A stretch of DNA of 64,000 nt from IMG/VR virus record IMGVR_UViG_3300031758_000027, positions 33,051-97,050 of that record; one strand, 5' to 3'. The stretch comes from a virus. A program made the position numbers and the translations under genes. This document shows positions 1 to 8,003 of this stretch, piece after piece (position 1 is the first letter of the stretch; each line of letters opens with the position of its first letter). The notes beneath the pieces were generated by a model. That model ran no database searches. It was given only the letters and a program-made list of their open reading frames with translations, and was not told the DNA's origin.

Positions 1-2
1 TA

Positions 3-1454
3 TTTCCATTTCAAGAAGATTCATTAACAGAACTACGAGATAATAGATACAATGTTATTCTCAAGTCTCGTCAGTTGGGTATATCAACTCTTTCAGCAGG
101 ATTTGCTCTATGGAGCATGTTGTTTGCAGAAGATTTTAACGTACTTGTTATTGCAACAACACAAGAAGTAGCAAAAAACTTAGTTACTAAAGTACGTGTA
201 ATGCACGATAATTTACCAAGTTGGTTAAAAGGAACAGTTGAAGCTGACAATAAATTATCACTTAAATTTAAAAATGGTTCACAAATCAAAGCAGTATCAT
301 CTGCAACCACCGGTGCACGTTCAGAAGCATTATCACTGCTAATTGTGGATGAGGCAGCATTTATACGTAATATTGAAGAAATATGGATAGCATCACAAGC
401 AACACTATCAACGGGTGGTGGTGCAATTGTATTATCAACTCCAAATGGTGTTGGTAATTGGTTTCATCAAACATGGGCAGATGCGGAAGCTGGAATAAAT
501 GGATTTCATACAATTAAATTGCATTGGACCGTACATCCAGAACGAGACCAGGCCTGGCGTGATGAACAAACACAATTATTAGGGGAACGAGGTGCGGCAC
601 AAGAATGCGATTGTGACTTCGTCAGTTCTGGTCATACTGTAGTAGATGGTCCATTGTTGCTTGAATATGACATTAAAACAGAAGATCCGATTGAAAGACG
701 CGGATTTGATGGAAATTATTGGATATGGGAATATCCAGACTACGCAAAAGATTACACAGTAGTAGCTGACGTTGCACGAGGTGATGGGGGAGATTATTCT
801 ACATTTCAAATATTTGATGTTGAATCAGTACGACAAGTTGCAGAATATAAAGGTAAAATTGCACCAAATGATTTTGGTAATATGCTTGTAACGGTTGCAA
901 CAGAATGGAATAATGCTTTACTAGCAATTGAAAATGCTAATATTGGTTGGGCTGCAATTCAACCGGCATTAGATCGAGGTTATCAAAATCTACATTATAC
1001 ATATAAAGATGACGGATATACAGATGCATCGGTTCAATTGAAAAAAGGCTATGATATGAAAGATAAGAGCCAAATGGTTCCTGGAGTATCAACTACTAGT
1101 AGAACACGCCCATTAATGATATCAGCATTAGAAATGTATATGCGAGAACGAACTCCCGTAATACGAAGTAAACGTCTTATACAAGAATTACTAGTATTTG
1201 TTTGGTTGAACGGCAAAGCACAGGCACAACAAGGATATAATGACGACCTTGTAATGTCATTTGCTATTACACTTTGGTTACGTGATACCGCTTTAAAACT
1301 TCGTCAACAAGGAATTGATTTAAATAAACGTGCTTTATCTCAGTTTACAAAAACAAGTGAAGTTATATATACCGGCAAAAATACTCAACAAAACAACGGA
1401 TGGAATTGGAATCCAGGTGACGGAGATCAAGATTTAACTTGGTTGATACGTTAA
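3..1454 (+). CDS. 17: Terminase large subunit (gp17-like), 5' end cut by window
   Basis: ATP-driven DNA packaging motor and headful nuclease, acting at the portal vertex. The frame is open from base 3 with no start codon in the window, so the N-terminus is missing. The Walker A variant SRQLGIST lies at about bases 66-89, matching the SRQLGKTT form of T4 gp17. Walker B (LLIVDEAAF) lies near bases 335-362. A C-terminal RNase H-fold nuclease follows, with VVADVARGDGGD near 760-790, the acidic IENANIG stretch, and a late GYNDDLVMSF aspartate pair near 1240-1265. The length from Walker A onward fits T4 gp17. It is followed by the portal gene, as expected for packaging genes, with a promoter-like motif between them. 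A TTG at 75 could be taken as a start, but it falls inside Walker A and cannot be real. Confidence 0.95.
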   Translation, partial: FPFQEDSLTELRDNRYNVILKSRQLGISTLSAGFALWSMLFAEDFNVLVIATTQEVAKNLVTKVRVMHDNLPSWLKGTVEADNKLSLKFKNGSQIKAVSSATTGARSEALSLLIVDEAAFIRNIEEIWIASQATLSTGGGAIVLSTPNGVGNWFHQTWADAEAGINGFHTIKLHWTVHPERDQAWRDEQTQLLGERGAAQECDCDFVSSGHTVVDGPLLLEYDIKTEDPIERRGFDGNYWIWEYPDYAKDYTVVADVARGDGGDYSTFQIFDVESVRQVAEYKGKIAPNDFGNMLVTVATEWNNALLAIENANIGWAAIQPALDRGYQNLHYTYKDDGYTDASVQLKKGYDMKDKSQMVPGVSTTSRTRPLMISALEMYMRERTPVIRSKRLIQELLVFVWLNGKAQAQQGYNDDLVMSFAITLWLRDTALKLRQQGIDLNKRALSQFTKTSEVIYTGKNTQQNNGWNWNPGDGDQDLTWLIR

Positions 1455-1481
1455 AAACTTGCATGGTTCTAAACATGGTTA

Positions 1482-1495
1482 TATTTATATTAAAA
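1482..1495 (+). promoter_or_regulatory. Candidate late promoter motif before portal gene
   Basis: TATTTATATTAAAA sits 13 bases upstream of the portal start codon in the short gap after the terminase stop. It matches the recurrent TATTTATAnTAAA consensus seen across the window. Confidence 0.55.
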
Positions 1496-1502
1496 AAGAA
1501 AT

Positions 1503-3335
1503 ATGGCGTCATTAAGAAAACGTTTACAAAATCTTTTTAGTACTAACGTAGTTGTACGTGCGTATGGAAAAGACAAACTACGAGTAGTAGATACCAATCG
1601 TTTACAAGGTGTTGGAAATTTAGCTCAAAGCAAAGTCGCGGACCGATATATGCGTCTGCATGGTGCTAATAAACATCGTGTAGGAGGTATGGGTGGATAT
1701 GATTCTAACTATTATATGCATCAAAATCGTATGCAGCTTTATGCTGATTATGAAATGATGGATAAAGATCCAATTATATCTGCGGCATTAGATATTTATT
1801 CAGATGAATCTACATTAGCAGATCAGTTTGGAGAAATACTTACTATTAAAACTAACAACACTCGCATACAAAAAATTCTATACAATTTATTTTATGATGT
1901 TTTAAATGTAGAATTTAATCTGTGGACATGGATTCGAAACATGACCAAATATGGTGATTTCTTTTTAAAATTAGATATTGCTGAAGAAATAGGAATTATC
2001 AATGCACGTCCTTTTTCTAGTTATGAAATGGAGCGATGGGAAGAATATAATCAGGCTACTGGCGAATATGAAATAAAATTTAAAAATGTTGCTGCAGAAC
2101 AAATGACATATGATACATTTGAGATTGCACATTTCCGTATGTTATCCGATTCTAACTTTTTACCGTACGGTAGATCCATGTTAGAAGGAGCTCGTAAAGA
2201 ATTTCAAAAATTAATGATGATGGAAGATGCAATGTTAATACATCGTATCATGAGAGCTCCGGAAAAACGTATTTTTAAAATTGATATTGGTAATATTCCT
2301 CCTAATGAAGTTGATACTTTCATGGAACAAATTATCAATAAGATGAAAAAAATTCCACATATTGATCCACAAACTGGAAATTACAATTTAAGATTTAATC
2401 TTAATAACATGATGGAAGATTATTACTTACCAGTTCGTGGAGGTCAATCATCTACTACAATTGATACATTGCCCGGAATGACTTTTACGGGTATGGATGA
2501 TATTGAATATATCAAAGATAAAATGATGGCCGCTCTTAAAATTCCTAAACCATTTTTAGGTTATGGTGAGTCACAAGAAGGCAAAGTTAACTTAGCATCA
2601 ATTGATATTCGATTTGCTAGAACTATTGAACGCATACAAAAAATTGTAGTATCAGAATTAGTAAAAGTTGCTATTGTACATTTATATGCACAAGGCTTTG
2701 AAGGAGAAGATTTAGTTGGATTTGAGTTAGAATTAACAGCTCCTTCTATTATTTATGACCAACAAAAAGTTGCGTTAATGAATGAAAAAATTACATTAGC
2801 AAACGCAATGAAAGATAGCAAATTAGTTTCAGATCGATACATTTATGAGTTTATATTCAATATGTCCGAAGATCAATGGTTGCAAGAACGCAATGATGTC
2901 TTAGAAGATCTTAAACTTAGATTCCGTCAAAATCAAATTGAACAAGAAGGTAATGACCCTGCTGTAACGGGAGTATCATTTGGAACACCACACGATTTAG
3001 CAACGGTACATATGTCAAGCAAAGAAGTTGAAGAAAAAGATCAAGGAGGTCGTCCACCTGAAGGAATAAAATCAGGACAGCATCGTAATGAGTTTGGATG
3101 GGATCCTACAGGGACAAAACAAGTTAGGCAAACTTTTAATCCAGAACAAAGAAAAACAACGTATCAACCTGATCCAAATTTCAAATCAAAATTATCAGTA
3201 ACGCGTACAGAAAGCATTGTAAAAGGTATGAAGTCAGGTAAATCTGGAGTAAGTATTATTACAGAAACATTTAAGAAATCTACAGAAACAGATTTAGACG
3301 CAGGCACAATGCTAGATGAAAACAATATTTTATAA
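1503..3335 (+). CDS. 20: Portal protein (gp20-like)
   Basis: Dodecameric portal at the head vertex: DNA channel, docking site for the terminase and connector to the neck. The product is 610 residues against 524 in T4. The recognisable portal core has MMDKDPIISAALDIYSDE near residues 88-105, then the region around RSMLEGARKEF and the MRAPEKRIFKIDIG strand near residues 250-265. LPGMTFTGMDDIEYIKDKM follows near 325-345, with KIPKPFLGYGES shortly after. The C-terminal 100 residues are polar and probably disordered. ATG at 1503 follows a promoter-like motif. Assignment rests on these conserved stretches, the length and the position directly after terminase. Confidence 0.93.
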   Translation: MASLRKRLQNLFSTNVVVRAYGKDKLRVVDTNRLQGVGNLAQSKVADRYMRLHGANKHRVGGMGGYDSNYYMHQNRMQLYADYEMMDKDPIISAALDIYSDESTLADQFGEILTIKTNNTRIQKILYNLFYDVLNVEFNLWTWIRNMTKYGDFFLKLDIAEEIGIINARPFSSYEMERWEEYNQATGEYEIKFKNVAAEQMTYDTFEIAHFRMLSDSNFLPYGRSMLEGARKEFQKLMMMEDAMLIHRIMRAPEKRIFKIDIGNIPPNEVDTFMEQIINKMKKIPHIDPQTGNYNLRFNLNNMMEDYYLPVRGGQSSTTIDTLPGMTFTGMDDIEYIKDKMMAALKIPKPFLGYGESQEGKVNLASIDIRFARTIERIQKIVVSELVKVAIVHLYAQGFEGEDLVGFELELTAPSIIYDQQKVALMNEKITLANAMKDSKLVSDRYIYEFIFNMSEDQWLQERNDVLEDLKLRFRQNQIEQEGNDPAVTGVSFGTPHDLATVHMSSKEVEEKDQGGRPPEGIKSGQHRNEFGWDPTGTKQVRQTFNPEQRKTTYQPDPNFKSKLSVTRTESIVKGMKSGKSGVSIITETFKKSTETDLDAGTMLDENNIL

Positions 3336-3344
3336 TTACAACCA

Positions 3345-3357
3345 TATTTATATAAAA
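3345..3357 (+). promoter_or_regulatory. Candidate late promoter motif
   Basis: TATTTATATAAAA lies 25 bases before the ATG at 3378, in the 42-base gap after the portal stop. Confidence 0.45.
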
Positions 3358-3377
3358 ATTAAGGCGCCGAATAACAA

Positions 3378-4226
3378 ATGAAGAAATTAAAACATTCAAA
3401 ATATAAAAACACTGGTATTTTATTTGAAATGTTGGTTAGAAAATTAACTTCGGAAACATTATCATCTAATAAATCAGTAACAATTGATATTATTAAAAAA
3501 TATTTCGGACGTAATACTGAATTGTCAAAGGAATTGCAACTATACAATGCACTACTTAAAGAACAATTTCGAAGTGAAGCTCAGGCATTAGATTACATAC
3601 GTACGGTTAAAGCAGCACATGCAAAACTAAATCAATCTGTTTTAAAAAGACAAAGATATAACTTAGTTAAAGAAATATCAGATCGATTTATATTTGCAAA
3701 CATGTCAAAAATGCATATTAGCAATTACAAAGTATTGGCTTCTATCAACATGATTTTTGAACATGAAGAAACAGATAATCCAAAACAATTGTTAGAATGC
3801 AAACGTGCTATTATTGAAAACTCACTTATAGTTGAACGTGTTAAACCTACAAAAGATGCTGTTCTAGAAAAATTTGAATCACAACCAAAAGAAATGCGTT
3901 TGTTAACGTATAAACTACTTGTTGATAAATTTAATGAAAAATATTCTGGATTAGATGAATCACAAAAACAACTATTAAATAAATACATTACACACGTTAA
4001 TGACACAGCAACATTGCGAGAGTATGTACATACCATAATACCAAATATTAAACGCGAACTTGCAGAACTTGCAAAACCGGTAGATGACAAAGTTATTAAG
4101 ATAAAAGTACAAAAACTTTCTGAAATGTTGTGCAATGTTGAAAATTTAAAAACGATAAAAGAATCACACGTTTTATCGTTGCTAAGATATTATGATTTAA
4201 TTCGTGAATTGAAAGAAGTTAAATAA
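3378..4226 (+). CDS. Unrecognised head-region protein, 282 aa
   Basis: I do not recognise a family with certainty. The protein is basic and almost entirely helical in appearance, beginning with KKLKHSKYKNTGILFEMLVRKLTSE, with no cysteine pairs, membrane segment or catalytic motif. It lies between portal and protease genes. T4 has the small prohead core genes 67 and 68 at that position, so a role in prohead core formation or head assembly is a positional inference. Its own promoter-like motif lies 25 bases upstream. Its stop overlaps the start of the next gene (TAATG), so the two are probably translationally coupled. Confidence 0.75.
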   Translation: MKKLKHSKYKNTGILFEMLVRKLTSETLSSNKSVTIDIIKKYFGRNTELSKELQLYNALLKEQFRSEAQALDYIRTVKAAHAKLNQSVLKRQRYNLVKEISDRFIFANMSKMHISNYKVLASINMIFEHEETDNPKQLLECKRAIIENSLIVERVKPTKDAVLEKFESQPKEMRLLTYKLLVDKFNEKYSGLDESQKQLLNKYITHVNDTATLREYVHTIIPNIKRELAELAKPVDDKVIKIKVQKLSEMLCNVENLKTIKESHVLSLLRYYDLIRELKEVK

Positions 4227-4936
4227 TGAAATCATTTTTGCGTGAAATAGAAGATAAATTTGTTGAATTAGAAAATCATTGCGATGATTGTGGTCAACCA
4301 AAAGATCAATGCAAATGTGATGAAGAAATTGATGAACAAAATGTTACTGGTGCTATTGCCGGATATAATACACCGAATGCTTTTCGTAAAAAAGTAAAAC
4401 GAGTAGGATATGCATCTGGTGTAGAAGAATCAGTTAATACTCCTCCAAATTATTCTTTAAAGGATGATTATCATCACCAAAGACCAGAATCAGAAGAAGA
4501 AGAATATATGGCAAAATTTCCATTTTCAATGAATGAATCAGATTGGCAACATGATGAATATAAATATCCTTCTGTAGATAATACTAAAGGACATGGTACC
4601 GCTACTAAAAAACATAAAACATTGAAAGTGGGAAACCCACATACATTAAAAGTAGAAGAAGTTCTAGAACGTAAATATGAACAATTAATTGAGGGATATC
4701 GTGATTTTGTAACGGGTGATAAAGATACATCCCCAGAACAAAAAGTTAAAAAGACTATTCAAGAAATTGCTAAAAAACTTCATGAAATTGAAACTATGGT
4801 AAATTACAATACCAGATTAAAAACTGAAGCAGGAGTAACTAGCTCAGCATATGGACCTAGCACCACAAAGGCACTACAAAAAATTTCAGAAAAATTAATC
4901 AAAATATCAGAACGAGTAAGATCATTAGGGGAATAA
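4226..4936 (+). CDS. Unrecognised head-region protein with N-terminal Cys cluster, 236 aa
   Basis: The product is strongly acidic and helical. It opens with a compact four-cysteine cluster, CDDCGQPKDQCKC at residues 19-31, which looks like a zinc knuckle. A low-complexity polar middle follows, then a C-terminal coiled-coil-like region. The ATG overlaps the preceding stop, and gp21 protease starts one base after this stop. The position between portal and protease suggests a prohead core or scaffold accessory protein. I cannot name a family. A zinc-binding head protein here would be unlike T4 gp67 or gp68. Confidence 0.75.
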   Translation: MKSFLREIEDKFVELENHCDDCGQPKDQCKCDEEIDEQNVTGAIAGYNTPNAFRKKVKRVGYASGVEESVNTPPNYSLKDDYHHQRPESEEEEYMAKFPFSMNESDWQHDEYKYPSVDNTKGHGTATKKHKTLKVGNPHTLKVEEVLERKYEQLIEGYRDFVTGDKDTSPEQKVKKTIQEIAKKLHEIETMVNYNTRLKTEAGVTSSAYGPSTTKALQKISEKLIKISERVRSLGE

Positions 4937-4937
4937 T

Positions 4938-5564
4938 ATGTCAAAACAACTTATAGTAGAATATATGCCATTTCGACCTGTTGGTTCTTTAACGGAATCA
5001 AATGGTTCTGCATATGGAATACCGGGTGGTTTTGTAGTGCAAGGAGTTTTACAAAGAGCAGGAGCTAAAAACCAAAACGGACGAGTATATCCTAAACATA
5101 TATTGCAAAGAGAATGTCAACGTTATCAGCGTGAATATATTGATCAGCATAGAGCATTAGGCGAGTTAGATCATCCAGAATCATCTGTAGTTAACTTGAA
5201 CAATGTATCACATAACGTTTTAAAAATATGGTGGAATGGTGATGATTTACTTGGAACGGTTCAAGTATTAGATACACCTTCGGGAAAAATCCTTAAAGAA
5301 TTATTTCGTGCAGGAATTACTTTGGGAATATCATCACGTGGTTTGGGATCTGTAAAAGAACTACGTAATGAAGGCACTGTAGAAGTACAAGAAGATTTTG
5401 AATTAATTTGTTGGGACTTTGTATCAAATCCATCGACACATGGAGCTTTTATGCGACCAACACGAATGAATGAATCAGTAAATAAAACAACGACAAATAA
5501 ATACGCAAGAGTACATGATGCAATTACATCTATACTCTGTGAAGATGGAAAATGTAGGATATAA
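4938..5564 (+). CDS. 21: Prohead core protease (gp21-like)
   Basis: Serine protease that matures the prohead by cleaving scaffold and capsid proteins, herpes-assemblin-like fold (peptidase family U9/S80). The product is 208 residues, near the T4 length of 212. The catalytic histidine is in GELDHP (H79) and the catalytic serine is in GISSRG (S132 or S133), the two motifs that define the family. The N-terminal region carries the strand GRVYPKHIL typical of these proteases. The C-terminal tail after residue 178 is polar and may be removed by self-cleavage. It sits just before the scaffold and capsid genes that encode its substrates. Confidence 0.93.
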   Translation: MSKQLIVEYMPFRPVGSLTESNGSAYGIPGGFVVQGVLQRAGAKNQNGRVYPKHILQRECQRYQREYIDQHRALGELDHPESSVVNLNNVSHNVLKIWWNGDDLLGTVQVLDTPSGKILKELFRAGITLGISSRGLGSVKELRNEGTVEVQEDFELICWDFVSNPSTHGAFMRPTRMNESVNKTTTNKYARVHDAITSILCEDGKCRI

Positions 5565-5565
5565 T

Positions 5566-5943
5566 ATGAAAACGCCAAATTTAAAGTTTATATTGGAAAC
5601 AATATTAGAAGACAAACCACAACCAATGTCTAGAGAAGAAAAACAACAATTCGTACAAGAAGTTGCCAATTTTTCTGCTATGGGAGAATCAGTTTATGGT
5701 AAAGGTGACTTGGAAGAAATTGTTGAACGCGTTAAACGTATTGTAGAACGTGCAGAAAGAATAATGACTGAAAGTGATGATTGGGCATCTAATCAAGCAC
5801 ATAAAAAATATTTTAAACGAGTAAGTGAAGATTATAGAGATTTTGAAAATGCAGCTCGCGAAGTGAATGAAGCACAACACAGAATGGCATTGGCATATGA
5901 AAGTATCGGTCAAGGACTTAATAAATATTTTGATGTAAATTAA
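5566..5943 (+). CDS. Small helical head-region protein, 125 aa, unrecognised
   Basis: The ATG at 5566 is chosen because it follows the protease stop by one base. An in-frame upstream ATG at 5515 would overlap gp21 by 50 bases. The protein is charged and helical, starting MKTPNLKFILETILED. A heptad-like stretch rich in E, R and V (EEIVERVKRIVERAERIM) suggests a coiled coil. No enzyme motif is visible. Its setting between the protease and scaffold suggests a minor core component, by position only. Confidence 0.75.
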   Translation: MKTPNLKFILETILEDKPQPMSREEKQQFVQEVANFSAMGESVYGKGDLEEIVERVKRIVERAERIMTESDDWASNQAHKKYFKRVSEDYRDFENAAREVNEAQHRMALAYESIGQGLNKYFDVN

Positions 5944-5944
5944 T

Positions 5945-5973
5945 TTGGATAGAATACATAATTTACTTATATT
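5945..5973 (+). promoter_or_regulatory. Possible sigma70-type promoter
   Basis: TTGGAT at 5945-5950 and TATATT at 5968-5973 are separated by 17 bases, upstream of the ATG at 5984. The leader would be very short, so this is tentative. Confidence 0.3.
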
Positions 5974-5983
5974 AAGGTATAAA

Positions 5984-6490
5984 ATGAATAAACTTAAAAA
6001 ATTATATCGAGACTTTTTTGGTTTAACGGAACAATCAACTCCAACATCTAAACATCCGGTAGTTCCTGGATTAGATCCAAAAGATACGGTAAATTTAGCA
6101 AACTATAACAAAGAACTACAAAAGACTCAAGCTTTAATGAAAGGCATGACTTCTGAAGAAATAGATGAAGCTCAATTAGTTAATAACATAACCGATTATC
6201 GAGGTGGTGTTGAATATGTACTTAGAGATCCTGCAGAGGCAAAAGCTGTAGCACAAGAAATACGTGAATGGGCTGAGCGTAAAGGATTTACCGTAGTTAA
6301 ACATACTATATCTCCTACCGGTAAAGTTGGTTATTTTTATTTTAGATTAGGGCAAGATCCTGCAAGAGAATCGCAACGCATACAAGGATACATTGCACAA
6401 AAACCAGAAATCAAACATTTTCGATTCAATGTACGTGGTGAGAAAAAAATGCCACAACGTACAACACCACAAGCTCCAGAAAATATTTAA
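5984..6490 (+). CDS. Unrecognised head-region protein, 168 aa
   Basis: ATG at 5984 is preferred over an in-frame TTG at 5945 because an AAGG element lies a few bases before it. The N-terminus (MNKLKKLYRDFFGLTEQ) is basic and amphipathic. The middle from residue 70 to 150 alternates strand and helix around GGVEYVLRDPAEAKAVAQEI and GYFYFRLGQDP, like a small alpha/beta domain. I do not recognise it. It belongs to the 21-to-22 cluster of small head genes. Confidence 0.75.
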   Translation: MNKLKKLYRDFFGLTEQSTPTSKHPVVPGLDPKDTVNLANYNKELQKTQALMKGMTSEEIDEAQLVNNITDYRGGVEYVLRDPAEAKAVAQEIREWAERKGFTVVKHTISPTGKVGYFYFRLGQDPARESQRIQGYIAQKPEIKHFRFNVRGEKKMPQRTTPQAPENI

Positions 6491-6499
6491 ACACAATAT

Positions 6500-6745
6500 A
6501 TGAGTAAAAAACAAAAACAACATCAAATGATTGTTCCTGGCAATTCATTAGCAGTACATGTACCAGGAAGTAGTAGAGAAGATTTAGCAGCTGCACTTAA
6601 AACATGGAAACGCAAAGTAAAGCAATCAGGTGTATTAGAAACAATTAAAGCACACAAAGAATACATCAAGCCTAGCGTAGTTAAACGGCAAGAACATTCT
6701 AAAGCTTCTTATTTACAATACATACGAGATATGCATTCTAAATAA
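6500..6745 (+). CDS. rpsU: Phage-encoded ribosomal protein bS21 homologue
   Basis: Short, very basic protein of 81 residues. After an about 30-residue phage-specific N-terminus it reads like bacterial bS21: LKTWKRKVKQSGVL (33-46) corresponds to the ALRRFKRxxxxxGVL core, and YIKPSVVKR (55-63) followed by KASYLQYIRD resembles the C-terminal half, especially Bacteroidota-type bS21. bS21 sits on the 30S platform near the 3' end of 16S rRNA and assists initiation. Homologues are known in several phage groups, so the family is not new. It is the last gene before a terminator in the head operon. T4 gp67 occupies a similar place and size but is acidic, which argues against that reading. Confidence 0.75.
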   Translation: MSKKQKQHQMIVPGNSLAVHVPGSSREDLAAALKTWKRKVKQSGVLETIKAHKEYIKPSVVKRQEHSKASYLQYIRDMHSK

Positions 6746-6758
6746 AAAAAAATTAATT

Positions 6759-6791
6759 AAAGCCCTTTCTGTAAAAAGTTAGGGCTTTTTT
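6759..6791 (+). terminator. Rho-independent terminator after bS21 gene
   Basis: AAAGCCCT (6759-6766) pairs with AGGGCTTT (6781-6788) around a 14-base loop and runs into six T. It ends the head-gene operon before gene 22. Confidence 0.8.
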
Positions 6792-6810
6792 ACTGTTTTT
6801 TCAAACTGTG

Positions 6811-6929
6811 TCATATATATTAAAGAATACGCTATTCAATCTTTATATAGCGTCTATACCAAATAAAATATTCTATTAAGATTTCGAATAATCTTATTTC
6901 CAAAAAAAAAAATTTAGGGGAAAACAATT
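6811..6929 (+). promoter_or_regulatory. Leader region of the 22-23 operon
   Basis: The 120 bases before gene 22 hold a CATATATATTAAAG element (6812-6825), a near match to the late motif. Two perfect 7-base hairpins follow: ACGCTAT 6829-6835 with ATAGCGT 6847-6853, and TAAGATT 6877-6883 with AATCTTA 6890-6896. An AGGGG ribosome-binding site precedes the start. This is the longest leader in the window and precedes the most highly expressed genes. The hairpins may stabilise the mRNA. Confidence 0.45.
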
Positions 6930-7976
6930 ATGGCAAAATCAGATTTGCTAAAACAAGCAATCGCCGACGCAAATGCTGTTAAAGAAACTGCATTAGCAAA
7001 CGCAAAAATTGCTCTGCAAGAAGCTTTTGCTCCTCGTCTAGAAAGAATGTTAGCTACAAAACTAACAAATGAAATCGAAGGCGAAGAAGAAGAAATAGAT
7101 GCTGCAGCTGACACTATGGGTGTTGATGCTGATGCTGATATGGGAGCTGATATGGGAGCTGAAGGCGGAGAAGAAGACTTTACTTGGACTGATGATTCAT
7201 TGTCAGCAACAGTAGGCGGTCAAGATTATGATTTTCAAGTCGGAATGGCTGGTGGAGATGAAGAAGATCTAGGAGGTGAAGAACTTCCAGGCGAAGAAGC
7301 TCCAATTTCAGATGAAGACGCGAATGCAGAGTACAATGAAGGTTATGGTCATGATGATGAAGATCTAGAATTAGAATCTATCATCCGCGAATTGGAAGCA
7401 GGAATGCCTGAAGAAATGGAAGAGGAAGAAGATGATCTAATGCCAGAGGGAATGCATCATGATGATGACAAAGAATTAGAAGAAGGCGAAGATGAAGAGT
7501 TAGATGAATCAATCGACGAAATTATTGAAGCTATTCTTCGTGAAGATGACATGGATGCTGAAGAAGAAGTAGGAGTACCTGCAGGAACTGATGGCGAAGT
7601 TGAAACAATGAAAGAAGAGCTTGAAGAAGCTTATCGAACAGTTAAAAAACTTACTAGCATCATCAACGAAGTTAATCTTCTTAATGCAAAACTTCTTTAC
7701 ACAAACAAATTGTTCCGCAATTTTGAGTTGAATGAAGGTCAAAAAATGAAAGTAATTGAAAACTTTGATCGTGCAGGAAACACTAGAGAAGTAAAATTAG
7801 TATTTACAACGTTAGCTGAATCATTCAAACGTCCAGCAACTAAGAAAAGAGTAGTTAAAGAGTCGTATGCATCTAAACCAGTTGCAACCACAGCTCCTAA
7901 AAAAGAAACAACTCAAGTATTGTCTGAAGGATTTGAGTTAGCTAACAGATGGAAAAAATTAGCAGGATTGCTATAA
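6930..7976 (+). CDS. 22: Prohead scaffold / major core protein (gp22-like)
   Basis: Internal scaffold around which gp23 assembles, later degraded by gp21. The product is 348 residues (T4: 269). The N-terminal 50 residues are basic and helical. A long, extremely acidic region from about residue 50 to 215 follows, rich in E, D, G and A. A C-terminal helical segment with KMKVIENFDRAG near residues 270-285 precedes a basic tail. The acidic core, position directly before major capsid and strong AGGGG ribosome-binding site support the call. Primary sequence is poorly conserved in this family, so composition and synteny carry most of the weight. Confidence 0.85.
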   Translation: MAKSDLLKQAIADANAVKETALANAKIALQEAFAPRLERMLATKLTNEIEGEEEEIDAAADTMGVDADADMGADMGAEGGEEDFTWTDDSLSATVGGQDYDFQVGMAGGDEEDLGGEELPGEEAPISDEDANAEYNEGYGHDDEDLELESIIRELEAGMPEEMEEEEDDLMPEGMHHDDDKELEEGEDEELDESIDEIIEAILREDDMDAEEEVGVPAGTDGEVETMKEELEEAYRTVKKLTSIINEVNLLNAKLLYTNKLFRNFELNEGQKMKVIENFDRAGNTREVKLVFTTLAESFKRPATKKRVVKESYASKPVATTAPKKETTQVLSEGFELANRWKKLAGLL

Positions 7977-8003
7977 CATTAAAAAAGAAAAGGAAAAAAC
8001 AAA

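Noticed and set aside
3-1454. TTG at 75 as start of the terminase gene
   Set aside because: It lies within the Walker A motif SRQLGIST; the frame is open to the window edge, so the gene begins outside.
5515-5565. Earlier ATG start at 5515 for the 125-residue protein
   Set aside because: It would overlap the gp21 gene by 50 bases, and the ATG at 5566 has the usual one-base spacing.
6500-6745. T4 gp67-type prohead core protein at this position
   Set aside because: The protein is strongly basic with bS21 motifs, whereas gp67 is acidic.
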